From Terriglobales bacterium (lineage in GTDB: Bacteria; Acidobacteriota; Terriglobia; Terriglobales; Acidobacteriaceae): a stretch of 64,000 nucleotides of DNA. The DNA lies in assembly GCA_035573675.1 (NCBI GenBank), contig DATMAB010000018.1, positions 1-64,000 on the forward strand, written 5' to 3'. Of this stretch, positions 15,843 to 24,410 are shown piece by piece. Positions within the stretch are counted from its first letter, which is position 1, and the number at the start of each line of letters is the position of its first letter. Both the position numbers and the translations under genes were made by a program. The notes under the pieces were generated by a model. That model was not told the DNA's origin. It searched no databases and saw nothing but the letters and a program-made list of their open reading frames with translations.

Positions 15843-16129
15843 TATTTCGCGGCAGGCATGAAGGGGGCGAGGGCCTGCTCGAATTCCTGCGGGGTGAGCT
15901 TTTCGCCTTCGTTCAGGCGCTTGAGCAGGGAGTCGATGAGGTCCTTGGCTTCGTCCTTGCGGTGATTGCGGATGAAGCCGTCGTAGAAGTGCTCGCCGGC
16001 GAGGGCTCGGTTGATCTCGAACTCCTTGTTGTGGTCGCCGAGCTCGGTGAAGTAGACCACGCGATACTTTCCCGTATAGGTCGATTCGCGGTAGACCTCG
16101 AACATCACCTTGTCGGATTCCATCAGCAT
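15842..16129 (-). CDS. Conserved-looking small protein of unknown function
   Basis: The 95-aa product starts MLMESDKVMFEVYRES; the Met two codons on (16123) is an alternative start. It is soluble, acidic/basic mixed and has no Cys. The sequence looks like a folded alpha/beta domain (YTGKYRVVYFTELGDHNKEF) with a helical C-terminal half (DLIDSLLKRLNEGEKLTPQEFE). I do not recognise a family. It lies downstream of the large activase gene on the same strand, separated by a palindromic element. Confidence 0.65.
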   Translation of the reverse strand: MLMESDKVMFEVYRESTYTGKYRVVYFTELGDHNKEFEINRALAGEHFYDGFIRNHRKDEAKDLIDSLLKRLNEGEKLTPQEFEQALAPFMPAAK

Positions 16130-16165
16130 AGGCAGTGATTCTAACCGACGAGCGGCTGGGGTGTC

Positions 16166-16260
16166 GTCCCTACGGGACTCGGGTTGGAACCGATTGTCCT
16201 CCCGGCGCTTACTTTCCCACGCCTGCGCCGAAAAGGGTGGCGCAGACATGGGGCACCGTC
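16166..16260. repeat. GTCCC/GGGAC hairpin and 45-bp element, copy 9
   Basis: The hairpin GTCCC-tac-GGGAC (16166-16178) is followed by the 45-bp element at 16216-16260: CCCACGCCTGCGCC - gaaaagggt - GGCGCAGACATGGGG. The same two components occur in the reverse order at 4410-4484. Confidence 0.8.
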
Positions 16261-16286
16261 GCGAAGCGCACGCTGACCAACGGGAA

Positions 16287-19200
16287 TCAATCCCCGCCGA
16301 TGCCGACCAGGTCGCGGGATTCGGTTTCGTTTGCGCCGGAGATCTGGTCCAGGTCGGAGGCGGGCGGGTGGTGGCCGTTGCCATTTCCCTCCCCGCTGCC
16401 CTTCCCGTTCCCATTGCCGGTGCCGTTGCCATGGTTGGCACTGGAGATCTGCACCAGCGGCACCGGGGCGTGCGCGCCGTGGCCGTTGCCATTGCCGCCG
16501 GCGTACTGCGCTTCCAGGAGCAGCTCGTGGCGGAGCTGGTCTTCGAACCGGCGAAGCTGCTCTTCGATGGAGCGCCTCTTCGAGTTTTCGCGGACCATGT
16601 CCTCGCGGTAGCGCTTCAGGAAGTAGCTGATGGTCTCCACGCGGATCTTGATGGAGCCGGTGGGCTTGTTCTCGTCGATGTCTTTGAACGAGAAGTAAGG
16701 CGTGCCGGAGTGCTCGACGATCTCCTCGATGACGGTGTAGATGGGGGCATCGTGACCGCACTTGAAGCTGGAGAGTTCGAGCGCCACCAGGTTGGGGTGA
16801 CGAGCAACGTACTTGGCCGCCCACACCTTGCGGTTGGTGTTCTCCGAGTAGGAGTTCTTCCAGGCGTCGGAGATATCCATGGGATGGGAGATGACGCCGG
16901 CCTTGACGTCGGCCTCGAACAAGCGCCACACGATATCGTCGTCGGTGGGCAGGGAGTCCTGGGAGAAGACCGGGTAGCCGAGCTTCTGGAACTCCTCCGT
17001 GATCTCGTGGTTGAGGCCCGGGTCGTGGTGATAGGGACGGCCGAGCAGCACGATGCCCAGGCGCTCTTCCTTCTCCAGGCGAGCCAGGATCTCCCGGGCC
17101 TGGTCTTTCATCGAGCCGAAGAATTTCTCCAGCGCTTTGAAGCCCTCCAGGCAGGCGCGGTAGTTCTCCTCTTCGGTGAGGCCGAGGATGTCTTTCCAGT
17201 CGTTGTACATCTGCCGGTGGGCCTGCTTGAGGTCGTGCAGGCAGATGAGCGTATCCACCCAGAGAACGCCCTTCTCCTTGAAGAGGTCGCTTTCCTTGGT
17301 GAACGCGGCCTTGACCGCGGCGGGCGTAGTGGTGACGGTGGGGCAGGCGCGGCTGGCGATGGTCTTCAGGAACGAAGGCAGCGAATCGATCATGGGGAAG
17401 AACACCACGTCGAGCTGCTTCTTGGGGTGGACGGAGTAGAGCAGGTTGTGGACGTGCGGGATGCCGACCTTGGAGGGGAAGCAGGGATCGATCGCGCCGC
17501 GCTTGGCCCCTTCCTTGTAAAGCTGCTCGCTGGTGTATTCGCTCCAGAGCAGGTTCTCGGCCTTCAAACCGAGTGACTCGAAGTAGGCGGTGAAAAACGG
17601 TCCGCAGGAGTACATGTTCAGGGCGCGGGGCATGCCGATCTTGAGGTCGGCGCGACGCTTCATGAGCTCGACGCGCCGCTTCTGGGCCCTGGTGAGGGCG
17701 AATTTCGGCAGCGGATCGGCGACCAGGGGCGGCTCGTAGCTGCGGAACGCCGTCTTGGCGGCGACTTCGACCAGGTTGGGGTTCTCCTTCTTGATGGCGT
17801 CGATGTTGCCCTTGATGACGCGCATCTCCTCGACGTTCTCGACCGTGCCCTTCTCGCAGGTGGCGATGATGAGTCGCTGAGCGCCGGGTGCGAGCGGCAC
17901 CTTGGTCTTGACCGGCGGCTTGTAGTTGGGGTTGGGCAGCGCGGTCTTGACGTCGATGAAGGTACGCAGGCACTTGTTCTTGCAGAAATAGCAGCGCGTG
18001 TCCTCGTTGCGGGTGGTGGTGTAGGAGATGGAGGCCACGCTCTCCAGACCGATGAACTCGGTCTGCTTGCCGTTCTCCCACAGGCGGACGGCCTCGAAGG
18101 CGCAGCCGATGGCGCCGGCCTCGCCGCAGTGCTGGTGCACGATGACTTCCGGCTGCACATCCTTGCCCTTGAAGCGCGACTCGATGAAGTCCACCTGCGC
18201 CTTGACCGCGGCCAAATTGTGCTGGGTGCCGCCCTGCAGGACGAACTTGCGCCCGATGGCGGAGAGATTGGGGATCTGCGAGACGTACAGCCAGATGTTC
18301 TTGGGCAGCACGTTGCACAGGCCAGCCATGATCTCTTCCGGCTTCCAGCCCTGGCGCTGGAAGTCCACGATGTCGCTCTGCATGAAGACGGCGCAGCCGT
18401 AGCCGAACTGGGGGAAGGACTTGGCGCCGAAGGCGATATCGGCGAACTGCTCCACCTTGAAGCCGAAGGTCTCGCAGGTGCCCTGCAGGAAGTAACCGTT
18501 GCCGGCCGAGCACTGGGTGTTGAGCTTGAAGTCTTTCACGCGGCCGTCTTTGAGGATGATGATCTTGATGTCCTGGCCGCCCACGTCGCAGATGACGTCG
18601 GCGTCGTGGTAGAAGTGCAGCGCGGCCTGGGTGTGCGCGACGGTCTCGACCAGGGCCACATCGGCGCCGATGGTGTCTTTCAAGATGTCCTTGGCGTAGC
18701 CGGTGGTGCCCACGCCCATCACCTTGAGCGTGGCGCCGCAATCGGTGACCTGCTGAGCAAGCTTGGCCAGGACTTCCTGGGTGTCCTCGATGGGATTGCC
18801 CTTGGAGAGCTGGTAGGTCTTGCACAGGACGTTGCGGTGCTTGTCCACCAGGACGGCCTTGGTGGAGGTGGAGCCGCCGTCGATGCCGATAAATCCCTCG
18901 ACGACCTGGCCGGGCGAAAAGGTGGCCGGGTGGAAGGGCTTCTTGGCGTAGCGCTGCCGGAAAGCGGCGAGTTCGGCTTCGTCCTTGGCCAGGCCGGAGC
19001 CGCCGCCTTTCTTCATCTTTTCCAGGTTGCGGCCCTCGGTGATGTACCACTCCAGCTTCTCGTAACCCTGGTAGAGGCCGACGCCGGGATCCTCCTGCTT
19101 GCCGAACTCGACCGCACCGATGCAGGCGAAGTACTGGGCGTTATCGGGCGTGCGGACCAGGTCTTTCGGATCGACGCCCTCGGGGAGCGGGTAGTTGCGC

Positions 19201-19982
19201 TCCTCCCAGATCTTCGGGATGTTGGCCTTCCAGCAGTCGCGCATGCCCTTGATGTAGCAGTTGGGGCCGCCGAGCAGAAGGACCACCGGCCGCAGGGTGT
19301 TGCCGCGAGTGAGCACGGAGAGATTCTGCTGCACGATGGATTCGAACAGAGAAGCCATCAGTTCGGCCGGCGGCACGCCCTGCTTCTGCAACCCATTGAT
19401 GTCGGTTTCGGCGAAGACGCCGCACTTGCCGGCGACAGGGTGAAGCTTCAGGCCCTCATAGCCCATCTGGCAGAGCTGCTCAGAGGGAATGCGCAACTTG
19501 GCGTTGATCTTATCGATGACGGCGCCGGTGCCGCCCGCGCACTTGTCGTTCATCGAGGGCAGCTTCTTCTTCTTTCCGGTCTCCGGGTCTTCCTTGAAGA
19601 TGATGATCTTGGCGTCCTGCCCGCCCAGCTCGATGACCGAGCCGCACTCGGGATAGAGCTTTTCGACGGCGAGGGAGACGGCGTTGACCTCCTGCACGAA
19701 CTTTGCGCCGATGTGCTTGGCGATGGCGCCGCCGCCCGAGCCGGTGATGAAAGCGCGGAAGTTCTCGCGCGGCGTGGCCGGGAAGTCGGCGGCGATGGCC
19801 TTCAGCATCTCCAGCGCCTTTTCCGGCTGCTTGGTCTCGTGGCGCTGGTAGTCCTGCCAGAGGATGTCGTCGGTTTCGCCGTCGACTACGACCACTTTGA
19901 CGGTAGTGGAGCCGACGTCAATCCCCATCCAGAGCAGGTTGTAGGCCTTCTGCGGATTCGCCTTTTCGGTCAGTCCGGGCAT
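16287..19982 (-). CDS. CoA-substrate-specific enzyme activase (tandem ASKHA domains)
   Basis: The 1231-aa protein belongs to the BadF/BadG/HgdC activator superfamily, which uses ATP to inject electrons into 2-hydroxyacyl-CoA dehydratases or aryl-CoA reductases. Two ATP-binding activator domains are visible: one near the N-terminus (MGIDVGSTTVKVVVVDG, ELGGQDAKIII, NDKCAGGTGA) and one from about residue 340 (FIGIDGGSTSTKAVLVD, CDVGGQDIKIIILKDG, QCSAGNGYFLQGTCETFG). The Cys of the KCAGGTGA and QCSAGNGY segments are candidate [4Fe-4S] ligands. A CKNKCLRTF motif and a long dehydratase-like region follow. The C-terminus is a Gly/Asn low-complexity tail (GNGNGHGAHAPVP). The start at 19982 has AGGAGA upstream. 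The partner gene lies 55 bp upstream on the same strand. The substrate is unknown. Confidence 0.88.
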   Translation of the reverse strand: MPGLTEKANPQKAYNLLWMGIDVGSTTVKVVVVDGETDDILWQDYQRHETKQPEKALEMLKAIAADFPATPRENFRAFITGSGGGAIAKHIGAKFVQEVNAVSLAVEKLYPECGSVIELGGQDAKIIIFKEDPETGKKKKLPSMNDKCAGGTGAVIDKINAKLRIPSEQLCQMGYEGLKLHPVAGKCGVFAETDINGLQKQGVPPAELMASLFESIVQQNLSVLTRGNTLRPVVLLLGGPNCYIKGMRDCWKANIPKIWEERNYPLPEGVDPKDLVRTPDNAQYFACIGAVEFGKQEDPGVGLYQGYEKLEWYITEGRNLEKMKKGGGSGLAKDEAELAAFRQRYAKKPFHPATFSPGQVVEGFIGIDGGSTSTKAVLVDKHRNVLCKTYQLSKGNPIEDTQEVLAKLAQQVTDCGATLKVMGVGTTGYAKDILKDTIGADVALVETVAHTQAALHFYHDADVICDVGGQDIKIIILKDGRVKDFKLNTQCSAGNGYFLQGTCETFGFKVEQFADIAFGAKSFPQFGYGCAVFMQSDIVDFQRQGWKPEEIMAGLCNVLPKNIWLYVSQIPNLSAIGRKFVLQGGTQHNLAAVKAQVDFIESRFKGKDVQPEVIVHQHCGEAGAIGCAFEAVRLWENGKQTEFIGLESVASISYTTTRNEDTRCYFCKNKCLRTFIDVKTALPNPNYKPPVKTKVPLAPGAQRLIIATCEKGTVENVEEMRVIKGNIDAIKKENPNLVEVAAKTAFRSYEPPLVADPLPKFALTRAQKRRVELMKRRADLKIGMPRALNMYSCGPFFTAYFESLGLKAENLLWSEYTSEQLYKEGAKRGAIDPCFPSKVGIPHVHNLLYSVHPKKQLDVVFFPMIDSLPSFLKTIASRACPTVTTTPAAVKAAFTKESDLFKEKGVLWVDTLICLHDLKQAHRQMYNDWKDILGLTEEENYRACLEGFKALEKFFGSMKDQAREILARLEKEERLGIVLLGRPYHHDPGLNHEITEEFQKLGYPVFSQDSLPTDDDIVWRLFEADVKAGVISHPMDISDAWKNSYSENTNRKVWAAKYVARHPNLVALELSSFKCGHDAPIYTVIEEIVEHSGTPYFSFKDIDENKPTGSIKIRVETISYFLKRYREDMVRENSKRRSIEEQLRRFEDQLRHELLLEAQYAGGNGNGHGAHAPVPLVQISSANHGNGTGNGNGKGSGEGNGNGHHPPASDLDQISGANETESRDLVGIGGD

Positions 19983-20009
19983 CGGTCTCCTGGAACGCTG
20001 GCAACAAAT

Positions 20010-20031
20010 GAGACGTTGCAAGCAACGTCTC
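20010..20031. repeat. Perfect hairpin GAGACGTTGC-aa-GCAACGTCTC
   Basis: A 10-bp perfect inverted repeat with a 2-nt loop sits in the 55-bp gap between the two activase-system genes. There is no T-run, so it could be an mRNA processing or stability hairpin rather than a terminator. Confidence 0.85.
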
Positions 20032-20037
20032 TACAAA

Positions 20038-21810
20038 TCAGTGACCTTCCACGTGGTAGGGCACCTTCGCGCCCATACGCTCGGCGACGTGGATGGCAAA
20101 GTTGGCGGAAGTGCCGACGACGCCCTTGTACTTGGGCACGCGGTACAGCGCGCGCTGCATCTCGGGATGCTGTTGGACGTAGGCGCGCAATTCTTCCAGC
20201 GTTTTGCCGACCTTCTCCAGCACGTCTTTCATCTCGAGCTTGGCTTTGGCCTTGGCCTCGCCCAGCGCCATCTGCACGCGGCTGTGCGCGTTGACTTCGC
20301 CCTCGCCGGAAGTCTCGATGGGCAGGTAGATCATGTCCTTGTAGTGCGCCACGACGGCGGACTGCGCGCCATCCGACTGGGTGGAAGGCATGCAGCCAAA
20401 CGGCTTGAGCGAGAGCACCATGTGCGCCAGCTCACGATTCGAGTAGTAAATGTTCTTGGCGACCTCGAGGTGACCTTCGCCGCCGGCGGCGCGCGAGTTG
20501 TAGTAAGGATGCGCGACGCGCTGCAGCTCGTACTGGCTCACGAGCTGATGGCCAATGCCGCCCAGGGCCTCGACGATCTTGGCGTACTCGCGGGTGAAGA
20601 TAGCTTCGGCGGCCTTGAGCTTGAGCAGCTTGTTGCGGAAGCGCCATTCGATCCGGGCGTGCTTGTCCACGCGCCAGGAGGGCGGCATGACCGCGCCCTC
20701 CTCCAGGCCGCGGCGGTCCTTGGTCTGCTGGACGGCCTGGTGGATGAGGTAGCTGATCCAGGTGCCGATGGCTTCCACCATCACCTGCGCGCCTTCGCGC
20801 TCCAGGAAGCGGAACATGTTGAAGTTGCCGTCGCCCTCGGTGGTCTGCGCCCAGAACTCGCCGGTGATCTTCACCGTGGGCTTGACGCGGAGGCGATCCA
20901 CGGCGATGGAGTTGAAGCGGTCGCGCACGTGGTGCAGGGCTTCGACGTAGTCGTCGCCGTAGAGCTGGTTGAGGAACTTGCCCAGATAGCCGACCGCGCC
21001 CTTCATGGGCAGCTTGTCGGCCAGAGCGCCCAGCTTGTCTTCGACCTTCCACGGGGCCTTCTTCTTCAGCACCTCGTGCATGTAGTCGATGACTTCGTCG
21101 AGGATGGCGTCGGTTTCGCCGGGGTTCAGCTCGTAGGGGCGGATCATGTAGGCGACTTCGTTGATGCAGTCGCCCATGTTCAGGCCGTTCAGGATGGCCA
21201 GGAAGAAATCCAGGTTCATCACCAGGCCGGCTTCGGCCTCGGACTGGTTGAGGCCGCCGGACTGCTGGAAGAGCATGACGCGGAAGCCGTCATAGCCGGC
21301 GTTGCGCAGGGCCAGGCGGTACTCGGATTCGTACATTCCGAAGCGGCAGGGGCCGCAGGCGCCGGCAGTGAGGAACAGGTAGTTGCCGATGATGTCTTCG
21401 CGCTTCTGGCCGGCTTCCTCCAGCGCCTGGAGATATTGCACCAGGTTGCCCACGGTGAAATAGGTCGGGTTGCACTGGCCGTTGTTGCCGTATTCCTTGC
21501 CAAGCTGGAAGGCGCGCACATTGGGTGTGGGCACCACTTCGCACTTGTAGCCCAGGCCTTCGAGCGCGCCGTGCACCAGCTTTTCATGCTTCCAGGTGAG
21601 GCCGCCGAACAGCAGCGTGGTGCGCGGCCGCTCCTCCTTGGTGAAAGGGCGCTCGATGGGCTTGTGGAAGTGATGTATCTGGCGGTGGACGATGCCGGCC
21701 TCGCGCTCGAGGCGGGCGCGCTCTTCGGCCACGCGCTGCCGGATCAGCTCTTCCGCGCTTTGGATCTGTACCAGTCCGCCGTTCACAGTCGGATGCGTCG
21801 AAGTGCTCAT
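20038..21810 (-). CDS. Dehydratase-like partner of the activase (DUF2229-related)
   Basis: The 590-aa protein is related to the 2-hydroxyglutaryl-CoA dehydratase-like component that in many bacteria is fused to, or encoded beside, the large activase. Typical segments are LTWKHEKLVHGALEGLG, GQCNPTYFTVGNLVQYL, TAGACGPCRFGMYESEYR (Cys candidates for an iron-sulfur cluster), FQQSGGLNQ and CMPSTQSDGAQSAVV. The start at 21810 (MSTSTHPTVNGG) follows an AGGTGAG sequence; a Met ten codons earlier is possible. It is the first gene of the pair and presumably the first translated. The CoA substrate and physiological role are unknown. Confidence 0.82.
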   Translation of the reverse strand: MSTSTHPTVNGGLVQIQSAEELIRQRVAEERARLEREAGIVHRQIHHFHKPIERPFTKEERPRTTLLFGGLTWKHEKLVHGALEGLGYKCEVVPTPNVRAFQLGKEYGNNGQCNPTYFTVGNLVQYLQALEEAGQKREDIIGNYLFLTAGACGPCRFGMYESEYRLALRNAGYDGFRVMLFQQSGGLNQSEAEAGLVMNLDFFLAILNGLNMGDCINEVAYMIRPYELNPGETDAILDEVIDYMHEVLKKKAPWKVEDKLGALADKLPMKGAVGYLGKFLNQLYGDDYVEALHHVRDRFNSIAVDRLRVKPTVKITGEFWAQTTEGDGNFNMFRFLEREGAQVMVEAIGTWISYLIHQAVQQTKDRRGLEEGAVMPPSWRVDKHARIEWRFRNKLLKLKAAEAIFTREYAKIVEALGGIGHQLVSQYELQRVAHPYYNSRAAGGEGHLEVAKNIYYSNRELAHMVLSLKPFGCMPSTQSDGAQSAVVAHYKDMIYLPIETSGEGEVNAHSRVQMALGEAKAKAKLEMKDVLEKVGKTLEELRAYVQQHPEMQRALYRVPKYKGVVGTSANFAIHVAERMGAKVPYHVEGH

Positions 21811-22030
21811 CTGCTCACCTTGTTCGCTTCCCCCGCTCACCAGGGGAGGTTGAAGGTTGCGAGTCGAGAGACCGTTCAGGCCTCAGCACGACAAAAAGAC
21901 ACAATACCCTGCAAGTATTCTGCCTGCCTGCAACGCGGGGCATGAATCGCTTTGTAGCGAACGGCACAATTCGGCGGTTAAAGGGTGTGTCCTTCCGGTG
22001 AGCGGGGAGAAAGGTAGACGTTTCAGTGGG

Positions 22031-22753
22031 TTACGGAGAAGTGGGGATGCGGCTGGAAGGGCCGGCGAGGGACGCGGCCGGCTTGTTGCCGCGGCGGAGC
22101 TTGCGGCGGATTTCGGGCCAGAATTCGCGCAGGACGTTGCCGGCGGCCGCCCAGGCGAGGCGCGCTCCGGCGCGGGAAAAGGTGCCGGCGGCGTCGCGAT
22201 CCTCCTCCGGGTAATAGGCGTTGGCGAGCGCCGAAGAAAACAGGCTGCCCAAGACTTGCGACGAATTGAAGGTCTCGTCGCCAGAATCGGTGCGAGTGAC
22301 AAAGGTCCGGCTGACCGAGTACTTGAGGCGGCTGCCCGCTGACCCTGAACCGGCGCGGAAGTAGCGCGGATCTTGATGGAGCAGCCCGGGAAAGGCAAAG
22401 CGGCCAAAGAAGTCGAACGAGAGATTGTTGGCCAGGGCGGCGCCGTAGCGGCGGCCGTATCCGTCAGCCCCCTGGCCGAAACCTTCGGGACGGTCGATGG
22501 CCTGGGAGAAGCCAGCCTGGAGGCCGGAGAGCAAAAAGACCGAGCCGCGTGTGGTCCGCAGCGTGGCCACGGTGAACTTCTGGCGCGGGGTGAGGGGCGC
22601 GAAGGGCGCGTCGCGATCCACCGTACCCTGGACCCGCGTAGCGGAAGGGGCGTCAGGCGGATCAGGGGGCTGCGATGGTGCTTGAGCGTGCACCGCGGGA
22701 ATTGCCACCTGGAGAGCAATCAGCAGAATCAAGGTCCGCGAGATTAAGCGCAT
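22031..22753 (-). CDS. Exported protein of unknown function
   Basis: The 240-aa product has a clear signal peptide (MRLISRTLILLIALQVAIPAV, cut near VHA-QA). A Pro-rich linker (SQPPDPPDAPSA) is followed by a mature domain containing LSGLQAGFSQ, GYGRRYGAALANN, LHQDPRYFR and NAYYPEED. Alternating hydrophobic stretches and many Gly/aromatic residues suggest an outer-membrane-associated protein. I do not recognise a named family. It stands alone on the minus strand, divergent from the amidohydrolase gene. Confidence 0.75.
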   Translation of the reverse strand: MRLISRTLILLIALQVAIPAVHAQAPSQPPDPPDAPSATRVQGTVDRDAPFAPLTPRQKFTVATLRTTRGSVFLLSGLQAGFSQAIDRPEGFGQGADGYGRRYGAALANNLSFDFFGRFAFPGLLHQDPRYFRAGSGSAGSRLKYSVSRTFVTRTDSGDETFNSSQVLGSLFSSALANAYYPEEDRDAAGTFSRAGARLAWAAAGNVLREFWPEIRRKLRRGNKPAASLAGPSSRIPTSP

Positions 22754-22816
22754 GAATGGCTCAGGAACGAAAGTATTGATTGTCGCATGAAATGCGCGCG
22801 GCGCCGGTCCTATCGA

Positions 22817-22843
22817 TTGTTCCTCACCTCGCCGCTGTACAAT
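22817..22843 (+). promoter_or_regulatory. Candidate promoter of the amidohydrolase gene
   Basis: TTGTTC (22817-22822) and TACAAT (22838-22843) are separated by 15 bp. The -10 is good and the spacing short. AGGAGG (22858-22863) and the ATG at 22868 follow. Confidence 0.45.
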
Positions 22844-22867
22844 GCCCAGTCCGAATCAGGAGGCTGG

Positions 22868-24157
22868 ATGAAAAAAGCTTTGTGTGTCGCCGGATTCCTG
22901 CTGTGCGTCCTCGCCGCGCAGGCGCAGGTGGTAGCAGTCAAGGCCGGCAAGTTGGTGGACGTAGAAGCCGGCAAGGTCCTGGAGAACCAGGTCATCCTGA
23001 TCCGTGGCGAGCGCATTGAGGCGGTGGGCGCCGGGCTGGCCATTCCCACCGACGCCAAGATCATTGACCTTTCACGAATGACGGTGTTGCCGGGGCTCAT
23101 CGACTGCCATACACACCTGGTGGATGTGGAGGACGTCGATCCGCTCAACGAGTTGAAGAAGACCTCGGCGCGCAAGGCCTTCGACTCGATCGGAAATGCC
23201 CGCAAGACGCTGGAGGCCGGGTTCACTACGGTGCGGGACGTGGGCACGTACCGCGCGCTGGTGGATGTGGAGCTGCGGGACGCGATTGAGCGCGGCGATG
23301 TCGTCGGGCCCCGCATGTTCGTGGCCGGGGCATACGTCACCATCACCGGCGGCGCGGGCGCGGTGACGGGTTTCGCCCCGGACATCACTCTGCCCTGGGA
23401 CCTGCGCTTCGGGATCGCCAACAGCCCGGACGAGGTCCGCCAGCGCATCCGGGAACTTGTGAGCCAGCGTGTGGACCACATCAAGGTGCTGGCCACGGGT
23501 GCGGTGCTCACCCACAACAGCAATCCGGGTGCGGAGGATTTCACTCCGGCGGAGCTCGAGGCCGCCGTGGATGAAGCGCGCAAGTTCGGCCTGAAGGTGG
23601 CAGCCCACGCGCATGGCGCCCAGGGCATCAAGAACGCGGTGCGGGCCGGTGTGGCCTCGATCGAACACGGGTCCTTGCTGGACGACGAAGGTATCGCCCT
23701 GATGAAAGAACACGGCACCTATCTGGTCGCGGACCACTACGACGGAGACTACATCGCGGAAGAAGCAGCGAAACGCGGCATGCCCAAGACGTTCCTGGAG
23801 AAGAGCGCGCAGCTCCAGGGGCTGGCGCTGGAGAACTTCCGGAAGGCCGTGCGCGCCGGGGTGAAGATCGCTTACGGCACCGACGCGGCCGTCTATCCGC
23901 ACGGCCGGAACGCGCGCGACTTCGCCTACTACGTCCGCTACGGCCTGACGCCGATGCAGGCCATCCAGGCGGCCACGGTGAATGCCGCCGACCTGATCGG
24001 GGTCACCGCGAATATCGGCTCCATCAAGGCGGGGAAGTATGCAGACCTCATCGCGGTGGCCGGCGATCCGCTGCAGGATGTCACCGCGCTCGAGCACGTG
24101 GCCTTTGTGATGAAGGGCGGGAAAGTGTACAAGGACGCGACCGGGGCGTCTCGTTAG
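22868..24157 (+). CDS. Secreted amidohydrolase (imidazolonepropionase-related)
   Basis: The 429-aa metal-dependent hydrolase is probably a dipeptidase or amidase acting outside the cytoplasm. It has a signal peptide (KKALCVAGFLLCVLAAQAQ) and a small beta N-terminal part. The TIM barrel carries DCHTHLVDVED (metal His pair), HIKVLATGAV (candidate carboxylated Lys), AHAHGAQGIKNAVRAGVASIEHG (metal His) and YGTDAAVYPHG (catalytic Asp). The C-terminal GKYADLIAVAGDPL is typical of amidohydrolase family 1. The start at 22868 has AGGAGG four bases upstream. It is monocistronic, followed by repeats. The substrate cannot be set from sequence. Confidence 0.9.
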   Translation: MKKALCVAGFLLCVLAAQAQVVAVKAGKLVDVEAGKVLENQVILIRGERIEAVGAGLAIPTDAKIIDLSRMTVLPGLIDCHTHLVDVEDVDPLNELKKTSARKAFDSIGNARKTLEAGFTTVRDVGTYRALVDVELRDAIERGDVVGPRMFVAGAYVTITGGAGAVTGFAPDITLPWDLRFGIANSPDEVRQRIRELVSQRVDHIKVLATGAVLTHNSNPGAEDFTPAELEAAVDEARKFGLKVAAHAHGAQGIKNAVRAGVASIEHGSLLDDEGIALMKEHGTYLVADHYDGDYIAEEAAKRGMPKTFLEKSAQLQGLALENFRKAVRAGVKIAYGTDAAVYPHGRNARDFAYYVRYGLTPMQAIQAATVNAADLIGVTANIGSIKAGKYADLIAVAGDPLQDVTALEHVAFVMKGGKVYKDATGASR

Positions 24158-24175
24158 GTACCCGAGGGCTGGCTA

Positions 24176-24276
24176 CCCATGTCTGCGCCAAACAGCACGG
24201 CGCAGACATGCGGCTCCCGCGCGGGTTCTGCGTTGTTTTCCACGTCCCTGCCAACGCAGGCGTGGACGTCGGGCAC
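24176..24276 (+). repeat. 45-bp palindromic element, copy 10, plus a degenerate half copy
   Basis: 24176-24218: CCCATGTCTGCGCC - aaacagcac - GGCGCAGACATGCGG. At about 24239-24276 a looser relative reads CCACGTCCCTGCC - aacgc - AGGCGTGGACGTCGGG. The first copy has shifted stem pairing: CATGTCTGCGCC pairs perfectly with GGCGCAGACATG (12 bp). Confidence 0.7.
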
Positions 24277-24410
24277 GAGCAACTTTCCAATAGATCTTGC
24301 GTGTCCCGGTTGCGGAACAAAACCAGCCCTGTCTGCTGGAAGTCCCGAAAGCCATGCTAGCGTTTCGCCCGTCCGGGATAGGCGGCTGCATTCCCGACAG
24401 GAGAGGCTCC

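Noticed and set aside
16141-19050. 969-codon open frame on the minus strand within the activase region
   Set aside because: It is a different frame of the same strand as the real activase gene, Arg/Pro/His-rich with no motif, and is explained by high GC.
18129-20294. 721-codon plus-strand open frame across the activase genes
   Set aside because: It is a shadow of the minus-strand genes; the Leu/Val/Gly/Asp-rich composition is a mirrored codon pattern.
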